A DNA stretch of 7,326 bases. Source: Chitinispirillaceae bacterium (GTDB taxonomy: Bacteria; Fibrobacterota; Chitinivibrionia; Chitinivibrionales; Chitinispirillaceae). This document shows, one piece after another, positions 1-6,348 of this stretch (the stretch's first letter is position 1; each line of letters begins with the position of its first letter). The notes beneath the pieces are model-generated. The model ran no database searches. It saw nothing but the letters and a program-made list of their open reading frames with translations, and was not told where the DNA came from. The position numbers were made by a program, and so were the translations under genes. The stretch lies in assembly GCA_016926315.1 (NCBI GenBank), contig JAFGOU010000214.1:1-7326 (forward strand), read 5' to 3'.

Positions 1-496
1 CGCCGACCGTGTACCCGAGTTCACCGCCAAGGAGTACCCGCCGTTTCCCCGACCAGAGCTCTGTTGCTACGGTGGAAAAGCCGTCGTCAGGTCGCGACGC
101 AAGGAGCCTGATCAGTTGCGCGTACGGTTCGATCAGCCAGCAGTGGTGACCATACGCGTTCCTTATGCCGCCGATCACCGCTTCGCTGCAGGTGTCGACG
201 ATCAGGTAGAGGTCCTCATCCGCCAGCAGGCCGCTGCGGATGATCTTCCTTATGTGCCGGGAGGCATGAAGGTCGGTCCAGTCGAGTACCGCATAGCTTT
301 TCTGCATTTCAGGAATGAGGACTTCATGCGTCCTGTCGGCAATCGGGATAAAGCCCGTTCGCGCAAGGTCCGCGTAGAAGTCCGGCGACCAGCAATCTGA
401 CCAGTAGTAGTCATGGTCAAAATCCGGGTAAATATGATTGAGCAGGATCGCGGGAGTAATATGCTCCGGACCGAGATATAAAATCGCCTTGCTCAT
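1..496 (-). CDS. Aat-like leucyl/phenylalanyl-tRNA-protein transferase family protein (partial, 3' end outside window)
   Basis: The frame opens with ATG at 496-494 and stays open for 165 codons to the left edge, so only the N-terminal part is present. Seen: YYWSDCWSPDF (residues 30-40), LIPEMQKSYAVLDW (60-73), LHASRHIRKIIRSG (76-89), an IVDTCSEA segment (99-106), WLIEPYAQLIRLL (120-132) and TELWSGKRRVLLGGELGYTVG-type residues 145-165. These line up with E. coli Aat in order: WWSPDPRAVL, the HISRSMKR segment, WITRGVVEAYHRL and then the VWREDELVGGMYG strand. Aat proteins use charged Leu/Phe-tRNA to add an N-terminal residue to proteins, making them N-degron substrates in the cytoplasm. The sequence is divergent and resembles the variant I associate with spirochaetes. 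The catalytic region (around GESMFS and the later Asp/Gln residues) lies beyond the window, so activity cannot be judged. The start overlaps the stop of the rlmI-like gene by four bases (ATGA), which suggests translational coupling. Family assignment is fairly firm; the exact substrate is not. Confidence 0.72.
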   Translation of the reverse strand, partial: MSKAILYLGPEHITPAILLNHIYPDFDHDYYWSDCWSPDFYADLARTGFIPIADRTHEVLIPEMQKSYAVLDWTDLHASRHIRKIIRSGLLADEDLYLIVDTCSEAVIGGIRNAYGHHCWLIEPYAQLIRLLASRPDDGFSTVATELWSGKRRVLLGGELGYTVG

Positions 497-1665
497 CCTA
501 CCCGCACGCTAAACACCTTGAGGTAATCGCCTTCCGGAAAGCCGGGGAGGACCGGATGGTCGGCGCCCGCTCCCCAGACCTCCTCGATAACGATTTTCCT
601 GTTGCAGAACCGTGCTGCATCGGTCAATGTTTTTTCGAACAGCTGCCGCTGTATGTGGCTTGAACACGAAGCCGCGATATAGGTGCCGCCGCGCCGCATC
701 ACCCGAAAAACCGAGGCGTGAAGCAGCCGATAGGAGCTGAGTGCGCCGGGAAGGGCGGTTTTTTTCGGGGCGAAACTGGGCGGGTCGGCGATCACCAGGT
801 CAAAACCGGCGCCCCGGTACCCGTTCATGAACGCGGGAACATCGGCAACCACTCCGGTATGTCGCGCAGTGTCAAGACCGTTATCGAACCAGTTTTTTTC
901 CGCAAGCGTTATGGCGGCCGGAGCGCTGTCCACGGTAGTCACCTCTGAGGCGCCGCCAAGGCCCGCGGCAACGGAAAACCCGCCGGTGTACCCGTACAGG
1001 TTCAGCACCCGCTGGTTGCGGGCGATCGACCGGACCCGCAAACGCGAATCGCGATGGTCGAGAAACATGCCGGTTTTCTGGCCGTGCACCAGGTCGACCG
1101 AGAGCTTCATACCGTTTTCAAGCACGGTGCAATCGCCTGCCGGCAGCGAACCCCATAGCGCGGTCACGGTTTTTTCGTGGCGGCGTTTGGTGCGGAACAG
1201 AAGCGAAGTGATGGCGCGCGAGGCCAGTTCCGGGCGAAGCCCTGCGCAGATGCAATCTGTCCAATTGTCGAGATGTTTTCCGTCAAACAGGAGCACACCG
1301 TACGGGCCGTACTGGTCGAGCGTGAGTCCGGGGAGAAGGTCGCCCTCGCCGGAGATCAGGCGCAGGGCCGTGGTCCGGCGGGGCCGCAGAGCGTCGCGTT
1401 TATAAAAAGCCTGGCGGATCCGTTGCGTAAACAGCGCGGTGTCGAGCGGTTCGTCGCCGGTAAGAAATATCCTGACGCCGATCGGGCCGTCATCGGCAAG
1501 CCCGCGGCAGAGAAACGCGCCGTTGCGGTCGAGGACCGTTGCCACGGCGCCGGGAGCCGCGTCGAACGGGCGCAGCGCAGTGCGAAAAATCCACGGGTGG
1601 CCGGCCCTCACGGTCTTTTCAAGCGGTTTGACGAGATGCACGGTTACGGTGCTTGCTGCGGTCAT
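493..1665 (-). CDS. rlmI: RlmI-like 23S rRNA (cytosine-C5) methyltransferase
   Basis: The 390-residue product is close to the 396 residues of E. coli RlmI, which methylates C1962 of 23S rRNA at C5 using S-adenosylmethionine. An N-terminal PUA-like RNA-binding domain spans about residues 6-75 (KTVRAGHPWIF at 17-27). It is followed by the linker domain with LISGEGDLLPGL (103-114) and the GQKTGMFLDHRDSR segment (195-208). The Rossmann methyltransferase core has motif I NLYGYTGGFS (222-231), the acidic SAM contact TTVD (243-246), motif IV DPPSFA (294-299) and motif VI ASCSS (332-336). Cys334 is the expected catalytic nucleophile. The end, with ADHPVLPGFPEGDYLK (368-383), matches the RlmI C-terminus closely. 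The start was chosen because ATG overlaps the upstream U32 stop codon as ATGA and because the N-terminus has the expected family length. The downstream Aat-like gene begins in the stop codon of this one. The methyltransferase family is clear; the precise rRNA position is inferred from RlmI. Confidence 0.9.
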   Translation of the reverse strand: MTAASTVTVHLVKPLEKTVRAGHPWIFRTALRPFDAAPGAVATVLDRNGAFLCRGLADDGPIGVRIFLTGDEPLDTALFTQRIRQAFYKRDALRPRRTTALRLISGEGDLLPGLTLDQYGPYGVLLFDGKHLDNWTDCICAGLRPELASRAITSLLFRTKRRHEKTVTALWGSLPAGDCTVLENGMKLSVDLVHGQKTGMFLDHRDSRLRVRSIARNQRVLNLYGYTGGFSVAAGLGGASEVTTVDSAPAAITLAEKNWFDNGLDTARHTGVVADVPAFMNGYRGAGFDLVIADPPSFAPKKTALPGALSSYRLLHASVFRVMRRGGTYIAASCSSHIQRQLFEKTLTDAARFCNRKIVIEEVWGAGADHPVLPGFPEGDYLKVFSVRVG

Positions 1666-4109
1666 GAGAGACCCCGCGCATACTGCCCTGCGGTCGTTGT
1701 CTTGATCTCTGCGCGCAAGCGGTTGAGGGAACCCCGGTCCTGTCGCAACGCGTCGGCAAAAAGTTCAAGGAGCTTCTCTTTCGTCGCTCCCACGGATGTT
1801 TGGGTCGCAATGCTGCGGAGGTCCACGACAAAGGTGGAGAAAAACCCCGGGATGTCAGCGATGATATCCAGGTTGAGATAGTGCCTGCCATTATAAACCT
1901 GCGTATAGTGGCCCGCCTTTTTTATTATGAAAAAAGGGTTCCGGTTTGCGTCGGTGACGGTTGCCTTTTTGGAACAGTTGACAAGGCAGGCGCGGTCGGT
2001 TTCCTCTTTGTCGCATCCGCCGATGTTGCGGATAATGCACTGCCGCGTATTCATGAGGAGAAGCGGGTTGAATACCGTAAACCATGTTTCGATCTCTCCC
2101 GTGCCTGAGGACGCGATGTCGCTGATCTGCTCCCTGCTGAGCTCCTGCGAAAGAAAGGCGCCGGCCGCACCGGCAATCTCGCGCAGGCAGCGGAGCGCGT
2201 GAGCGTTGGCGCAGTTGAGCAGTGGCCCGGCTATCCAGGGAATCTTTCTCTTCGCGGCCTCCATGCCGATACCGCTGTTGTCGGTAACGATGCGGGGCGG
2301 TCGGATACGGTCAAGCAGGGTTATCGCGTCGGTAAAGTCGTCGCCGATCAGAATCGGGCCGAACCAGGGGACCAGGCCGGGATGCTCCCTGAACATGCCG
2401 GCAAGGGAGTCAATGCGCCCGCCCATGGCCACCGGCACCTCGTGGAGAAGGGTGACGCCGGATACAGAGGTCAGACAGAGGTCCTCGGCCGATGCGATCA
2501 GGCAGGCAAGGCGGGGGACGACCTGGCGGGCGGGCGCCGGCATTGGATCAGGCACCTCCGGTATCGACACAATGTTCGGTTGGTCCCCCTCCAGGGCGGC
2601 CAGCCCGCTGCGCCGCAGTTCGTTCAGCTCCTTTACCGGAAGGAACATCCCCTTGTCCACCCCGGAACAGTCGATCGATTCAAGCCAAAAGGCGGTATTA
2701 CCGGGCATCGCCATTTTTTCCGCTATAACGGATCCGGTCAGCGCCGCGCTTCGCGCCCGTGTCAGAAGGGTGCCGGACCGCACCGTTGCCGATCGCTCAC
2801 CCGCGATAAAAGTCGCTTCGAGGGGCTGCCCCTCCGACCCGCGGAAAATGACGGTCAGCGGCTCTTTTTTAACCTTCAGTTGGTCGATACGCCGTTTGAG
2901 CTCGTCCCTTTTTCCGGCATCGCCAAGCGCATAGAGGATATGGCCCGCATTGATTTTTCCCTTGAGTTCGTGCTCGATCCTGAACCGGTAGCGCCTGGGC
3001 GCCAGTTTCTGTTCCATAACCCCGGTGCAGATGAACCGGAAATCCGGCGTGTAAATCACGACCTCGCTTCCGTCAGGAAGGTGCGGCTCTTTTTCCAGCG
3101 TCAGGGTTTTTTGGTCGGCATGGTAACCCGCAATGGGCGAGAGCTGGGCAAGGGACTGGTCCCGTGACGAGTCGATGAACATGCGTGCGTCAATACTCCC
3201 GCGCAGATACCCGTCGCTGAATTGGCGGTTGAACACCGCGTGCAACGCCGGATCGTCGTTCAAGACTTTTTTTCCCGCCAGATACCGGTCGATCTGTTGC
3301 CGCCATGCGGTCACGGTCGTGGACACATAGGTCGCTCCCTTGATCCTCCCTTCGATCTTGAAAGCGGCGACCCCGGCGTCGCAGAGGGCTCCGGCCGACG
3401 AAAACGCGGAGTTGTCCCTGAGGTTGAACGGCAGCGCAATATCCGGTCTGCCGCATATTTGATAGGTCCTGCGGCACGGCTGCACGCACGCTCCGCGGTT
3501 GCCGGAGTGGCCGGATATGGCGCTGCTCATGTAACACTGGCCGGAAAACGAGATGCAGTATGCCCCGTGGACAAAGACCTCGGTCCTGATATCCGCGGTT
3601 TTCGCGATATCGGTAAGGGCTTTTATTTCAGGCAGCGAGAGCTCCCGGCACAGGTTGACCTGCGAAACGTCCAGGGCCGACAGAAAGGCGATCTGCCCGG
3701 CGTTATGGGTGGTCATCTGCGTTGACGCATGCACTTCCAGGCCGGGAAACCGGCGTTTGAGAAAAAAAAGAAGGCCGACGTCCTGCACGATAACCGCGTC
3801 GATGCCCATGGCGCAAACGTCGTTCAGGATGTCGAGCAGTTCGGCAAACTCGCTCTCGAGGACCAGCGTGTTGAGGGTGAGATAGATCCGGCAGCCGTGC
3901 CGGTGCGCCAGGAGGGTGAGGTCGCGGAGCTGCCTGCGGGGGATGTTATCGGCCCGCTGCCGCGCGTTGAACGTCGGCAACCCGCAATACACCGCGTCCG
4001 CGCCGGCAAGAATGGCCGCCTTGACGCAATCAGCGTCGCCGCCAGGGGCGAGAAGTTCAATGGGAGTAGGACGGCTGGTATCGGTCATAAGGGAATAAGA
4101 AAAATACAT
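1662..4109 (-). CDS. U32 'peptidase' family protein, RlhA-like (RNA hydroxylation), with DUF3656 and an extra C-terminal domain
   Basis: The 815-codon product has three parts. The U32 TIM barrel (about 15-300) opens with ELLAPGGD (18-25) and carries the family signature EVFVHGAYCISFSGQC (177-192), then GHSGNRGACVQPCR (200-213) and AAFKIEGR (248-255). The signature position usually Ile/Leu/Met/Val is Tyr184. A DUF3656-like region (about 415-510) includes MPGNTAFWLESID (468-480) and FLPVKELNELRR (489-500). E. coli RlhA (653 aa) shares these two parts and makes 5-hydroxycytidine at C2501 of 23S rRNA using prephenate; related U32 proteins hydroxylate tRNA or ubiquinone precursors and many bind an Fe-S cluster. 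Cys185, Cys192, Cys208 and Cys212 are candidate ligands. The final ~280 residues look like a second barrel-like unit with another cysteine quartet (691, 699, 708, 712). ATG at 4088 (Met8) is an alternative start; neither start has a strong ribosome binding site. It is first in a minus-strand operon and overlaps rlmI by ATGA. True protease activity is unlikely; the RNA substrate is inferred. Confidence 0.85.
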   Translation of the reverse strand: MYFSYSLMTDTSRPTPIELLAPGGDADCVKAAILAGADAVYCGLPTFNARQRADNIPRRQLRDLTLLAHRHGCRIYLTLNTLVLESEFAELLDILNDVCAMGIDAVIVQDVGLLFFLKRRFPGLEVHASTQMTTHNAGQIAFLSALDVSQVNLCRELSLPEIKALTDIAKTADIRTEVFVHGAYCISFSGQCYMSSAISGHSGNRGACVQPCRRTYQICGRPDIALPFNLRDNSAFSSAGALCDAGVAAFKIEGRIKGATYVSTTVTAWRQQIDRYLAGKKVLNDDPALHAVFNRQFSDGYLRGSIDARMFIDSSRDQSLAQLSPIAGYHADQKTLTLEKEPHLPDGSEVVIYTPDFRFICTGVMEQKLAPRRYRFRIEHELKGKINAGHILYALGDAGKRDELKRRIDQLKVKKEPLTVIFRGSEGQPLEATFIAGERSATVRSGTLLTRARSAALTGSVIAEKMAMPGNTAFWLESIDCSGVDKGMFLPVKELNELRRSGLAALEGDQPNIVSIPEVPDPMPAPARQVVPRLACLIASAEDLCLTSVSGVTLLHEVPVAMGGRIDSLAGMFREHPGLVPWFGPILIGDDFTDAITLLDRIRPPRIVTDNSGIGMEAAKRKIPWIAGPLLNCANAHALRCLREIAGAAGAFLSQELSREQISDIASSGTGEIETWFTVFNPLLLMNTRQCIIRNIGGCDKEETDRACLVNCSKKATVTDANRNPFFIIKKAGHYTQVYNGRHYLNLDIIADIPGFFSTFVVDLRSIATQTSVGATKEKLLELFADALRQDRGSLNRLRAEIKTTTAGQYARGLS

Positions 4110-4121
4110 TTAAACCCGGCA

Positions 4122-4455
4122 GGATCATCTCCGTGGTTCTCCGAAAATACGGCTCAGAGAGAAACACTGCGACATCCCTGAGCATTGAAACAGAAATGGG
4201 TTTGCGTACAATCGGTCCAAGACACCCGTTGTCACCAATGTCCGGGAGGTAACGCAGTGACCGGTTACAGCGCGAATGATCCGCTCATCCTGAGCCGGGT
4301 TTTCCCCTGCTATTCGCCATTTGGCACGACGCCAAGCCCAGCATTTGGTCATTGCTCAAGCACACTTCTGGTTGCCCGATCGCTTGTTTATATTTTTTAC
4401 AAAATCAACCTGAAATGAGTATATTCTTGATCGTAACGCCAACAGGAGATGATCC
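4122..4455. repeat. 11-base motif GGAGATGATCC as an inverted pair in both divergent leaders
   Basis: GGAGATGATCC lies on the plus strand at 4445-4455, upstream of the DUF4832 gene. Its exact reverse complement is at 4122-4132, so it reads in the same sense ahead of the leftward U32 gene. Only the two 11-base ends are the repeat; the 312 bases between are unrelated. It could be a shared operator or chance. The GGAG core may also act as part of a ribosome binding region, although it lies rather far (about 19 bases) from the U32 ATG. Confidence 0.3.
4384..4425. promoter_or_regulatory. AT-rich candidate promoter segment
   Basis: This is the only clearly AT-rich block in the divergent spacer. On the plus strand TATATT occurs at 4389-4394 and again at 4420-4425. 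The second copy has a poor -35-like TTACAA 17 bases upstream (4397-4402). On the minus strand TATAAA appears within the same block. The -10-like hexamers are good but the -35 matches are weak, and the sigma factor consensus of this organism is unknown, so direction and start site are uncertain. It would give the DUF4832 gene a leader of roughly 90-125 bases. Confidence 0.25.
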
Positions 4456-4522
4456 CGGAGGCAAAAAAAATTACGGAATAGCGGAGTGGGCAGGGTCAGG
4501 CCGGCCGAAAGGGAAAGCTAAA

Positions 4523-6199
4523 ATGAAAGTTACTCTACTGATCGTGACAGCGGCGCTCTGCACCGGGGTTGGGGCTTCAACAGTCGGCTACACGGAATCG
4601 GATGCGGTGATTGCCAATCCGCTGCGGGGATTCCAGAAATATTCCATCACCGACGCCAGGTACGCCACGGTTGCCAACCATACCTCACTCGACAGCGCTG
4701 GACTGGCCTCCTGGAGAACCGGGTCGGATAAAGTCACGGTCATCTTCCGCTATTTTCTACTTGAGCCGTTTATCGAAAGCGATATTTCCGCCATATATCT
4801 TGATAATATCCGGCGGGATTTTTCCGTGATCAGGAAAGCGGGGCTGAAAATACTTGTCCGTTTTTCCTATCGGGATGAGCAGTCGTCGCTTCCCCAGCAG
4901 CCCGTCAAATCACGCATATTCACCCATATCCGTCAACTGGCTCCGGTGATCAGGGAAAACCGGGATGTGATTGCAGCGGTCCAGGCCGGATTCATCGGAA
5001 CCTGGGGCGAATGGTACTATACCAATTCCGATGAGTTCGGTACGGACGGGACTATTTCTACAGCACAGTGGAACAACCGGAAACAGGTCGTGGATTCGAT
5101 GCTTGCCGGTTTTCCCGCAGACCTCTTCCTGCAGGTCAGATACCCCGAGGTAAAGAAAAAACTGTACGGATCGACACCGCTGACGCCGGAAACCGCCTAC
5201 CGGAACACGCCGCAGGCCCGGATCGGATTCTTCAATGATGCTTTTCTCAATAACTGGGGCGACATGGGGACGTTCAGTGTTTCGAACTCGGCACAGGACC
5301 CCAAGGGCACGGATGATTATCGTTATCTGGCCGGCGAAAGCCGCTTTACCCCCATGTCCGGGGAGACCAACGGCCTCAATCCGCCCAGGACCGACGGCGC
5401 CAACGCCATCGTTGAACTTGACAGTTGCAATTGGAGCCTTCTCAACCGGGATTATTATACGCAGAATTTTACAAACTGGATTGCCGCGGGACAGTATGCC
5501 GCCATGCAGCGGAATCTCGGCTACCGGTTTGTGTTGAAACAGAGCACGGTGACCATGAGCGCCTCAAGGATGTCGCTCTCTTTTACGGTTGTCAATCGGG
5601 GATACGCGCCGCCGTTCGAGCGGCGGCCGCTCTATCTGGTGCTGATCGGCAGCAACGGCGCGCGCCATCCATTTCCACTGGAAGCCGACATCCGGCGATG
5701 GGAGGATTCTGTTGCCGTGAACGAGACAGTGGATTGTGCGGCGCTGTCTTCGGGAGAATATCGGTGCGCGCTGGCGCTCCCCGACCCAGACAGCGTTCTT
5801 GCGCTCCGGCCGGAGTATGCGATCAGGTTCGCGAACGACGCCATCTGCGATTCGGTTCCGGGTCTCATCATGCTCAATCAGCGGATTACTGTCACGCAAA
5901 CCGGCATAGCCGGCGGGAATACCGGTAATTCTTCCCTGATGAGCGGCGTCAGGGTGGTTATGCGCCGTGGATCGCTGGTACTTATCACTGATAACGCGGC
6001 ACATTCATCGGGTGCTCCGGTTTCTTTGACTCTCCTTGATGGAAAAGGGCGGCAGGTGTGTCGGAAGGCCGGGCTGTACAGGCATTCCGGTGAACATGTT
6101 TTTCCGATTCCCGGCACTATGTTCTGCCGTGGAATCTATCTCGTTCGTATTGCCCTGCCGGGAGGGGTGTGTATTAAGAAATGCCTTGCAACAGAATAA
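4523..6199 (+). CDS. Secreted DUF4874/DUF4832 protein with C-terminal type IX-like sorting domain
   Basis: The 558-residue product starts with a signal peptide: MKVTLLIVTAALC followed by a GVGA/STV cleavage-like site after about residue 18. The start at ATG 4523 is preferred over an in-frame TTG at 4352 because the signal peptide begins there, GGGAAAG sits five bases upstream, and the 57 upstream residues look non-coding. A DUF4874-like N-terminal half (about 25-210) begins with NPLRGFQKY (32-40) and holds GFIGTWGEWYYTN (156-168). The DUF4832-like part follows with ARIGFFNDAFL (232-242), a D-x-GTF segment (247-251), LGYRFVL (332-338) and VNRGYAPPF (357-365). These families are predicted TIM barrels with a beta-sandwich and resemble glycoside hydrolases; Glu163 in WGEW is a plausible catalytic or sugar-binding residue. 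A Gly/Asn linker (462-470) leads to a beta-rich tail (about 475-558) ending in GIYLVRIALPGG and KK, which resembles type IX/Por sorting domains. Expected location is the cell surface or outside. Substrate unknown; no carbohydrate-use genes lie nearby. Confidence 0.8.
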   Translation: MKVTLLIVTAALCTGVGASTVGYTESDAVIANPLRGFQKYSITDARYATVANHTSLDSAGLASWRTGSDKVTVIFRYFLLEPFIESDISAIYLDNIRRDFSVIRKAGLKILVRFSYRDEQSSLPQQPVKSRIFTHIRQLAPVIRENRDVIAAVQAGFIGTWGEWYYTNSDEFGTDGTISTAQWNNRKQVVDSMLAGFPADLFLQVRYPEVKKKLYGSTPLTPETAYRNTPQARIGFFNDAFLNNWGDMGTFSVSNSAQDPKGTDDYRYLAGESRFTPMSGETNGLNPPRTDGANAIVELDSCNWSLLNRDYYTQNFTNWIAAGQYAAMQRNLGYRFVLKQSTVTMSASRMSLSFTVVNRGYAPPFERRPLYLVLIGSNGARHPFPLEADIRRWEDSVAVNETVDCAALSSGEYRCALALPDPDSVLALRPEYAIRFANDAICDSVPGLIMLNQRITVTQTGIAGGNTGNSSLMSGVRVVMRRGSLVLITDNAAHSSGAPVSLTLLDGKGRQVCRKAGLYRHSGEHVFPIPGTMFCRGIYLVRIALPGGVCIKKCLATE

Positions 6200-6207
6200 T
6201 CACCTCA

Positions 6208-6250
6208 GGGCACAACAGCATAGCCGGCTCTGACGCGCAGGATTGTGCCC
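6208..6250. repeat. Inverted repeat between convergent genes, with nested palindrome
   Basis: Perfect 8-base arms GGGCACAA (6208-6215) and TTGTGCCC (6243-6250) enclose 27 bases that contain the palindrome AGCCGGCT (6222-6229). It starts nine bases after the stop codon of the secreted-protein gene and lies before the end of the convergent radical SAM gene. The position suits a transcription-ending or RNA 3'-end structure, but there is no T-tract on either side, so it is not a typical intrinsic terminator. A protein-binding site is also possible. Confidence 0.4.
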
Positions 6251-6348
6251 ATGCATGACCTGTTGTCGCACGCGGACACGGCGTCACTACCCTCCGGATC
6301 GAAACGGCAAGCAGGCAAAAGAGCGACATTTTCGGCAAAAGGGATTCC

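Larger units (their letters stand above)
4110..4522. other. Divergent intergenic region without a convincing gene
   Basis: This spacer separates the leftward U32 operon from the rightward secreted-protein gene. Short open frames exist on both strands (4125-4352 minus, 4185-4418 plus), but they have no recognisable family features or good ribosome binding sites, and their codon use does not look selected. Visible structure: a 5-bp hairpin GCTCA-TCC-TGAGC at 4283-4295 followed by CGGGTTTT, a 5-bp hairpin TTGGC-ACGAC-GCCAA at 4321-4335, an AT-rich block at 4384-4425, an A8 tract near 4463-4470 and the palindrome GGCCGGCC at 4499-4506. Comparing the leader by eye with c-di-GMP, fluoride and cobalamin riboswitch consensus gave no match. 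Both genes probably take their promoters from here. Confidence 0.6.

Noticed and set aside
116..400. 94-residue plus-strand open frame
   Set aside because: It lies antisense to the Aat-like gene, which has clear family motifs and a coupled start; no recognisable protein features.
1177..1881. 234-residue plus-strand open frame spanning the rlmI/U32 junction
   Set aside because: It is antisense to two well-supported genes and has no family features.
2199..3167. 322-residue plus-strand open frame opposite the U32 gene
   Set aside because: Composition is typical of an antisense shadow in GC-rich coding DNA (rich in Gly, Arg, Pro); no domain motif, and the opposite strand carries an unambiguous U32/DUF3656 protein.
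4283..4304. Hairpin followed by TTTT as an intrinsic terminator
   Set aside because: The stem is only five pairs with a three-base loop, the T-run is short and four bases away, and no gene ends upstream of it.
4125..4352. 75-residue minus-strand open frame in the divergent spacer
   Set aside because: No family resemblance, no good ribosome binding site, and Trp/Arg/Cys-rich composition unlike the neighbouring proteins.
4352..4522. N-terminal extension of the DUF4832 gene from a TTG codon
   Set aside because: The extension places 57 non-conserved residues before a clear signal peptide; ATG at 4523 has a ribosome binding sequence at suitable spacing.
4426..4522. Possible riboswitch in the leader of the secreted-protein gene
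   Set aside because: Stretches such as GGAGATGATCC recall part of the fluoride riboswitch and the GC-rich end recalls c-di-GMP aptamers, but the required pairing partners and conserved blocks are missing. A covariance-model scan would settle it.
6314..6341. Direct repeat GGCAAAAG spaced 20 bases apart
   Set aside because: Only two 8-base copies with unrelated spacer; too little to call a repeat array or CRISPR.
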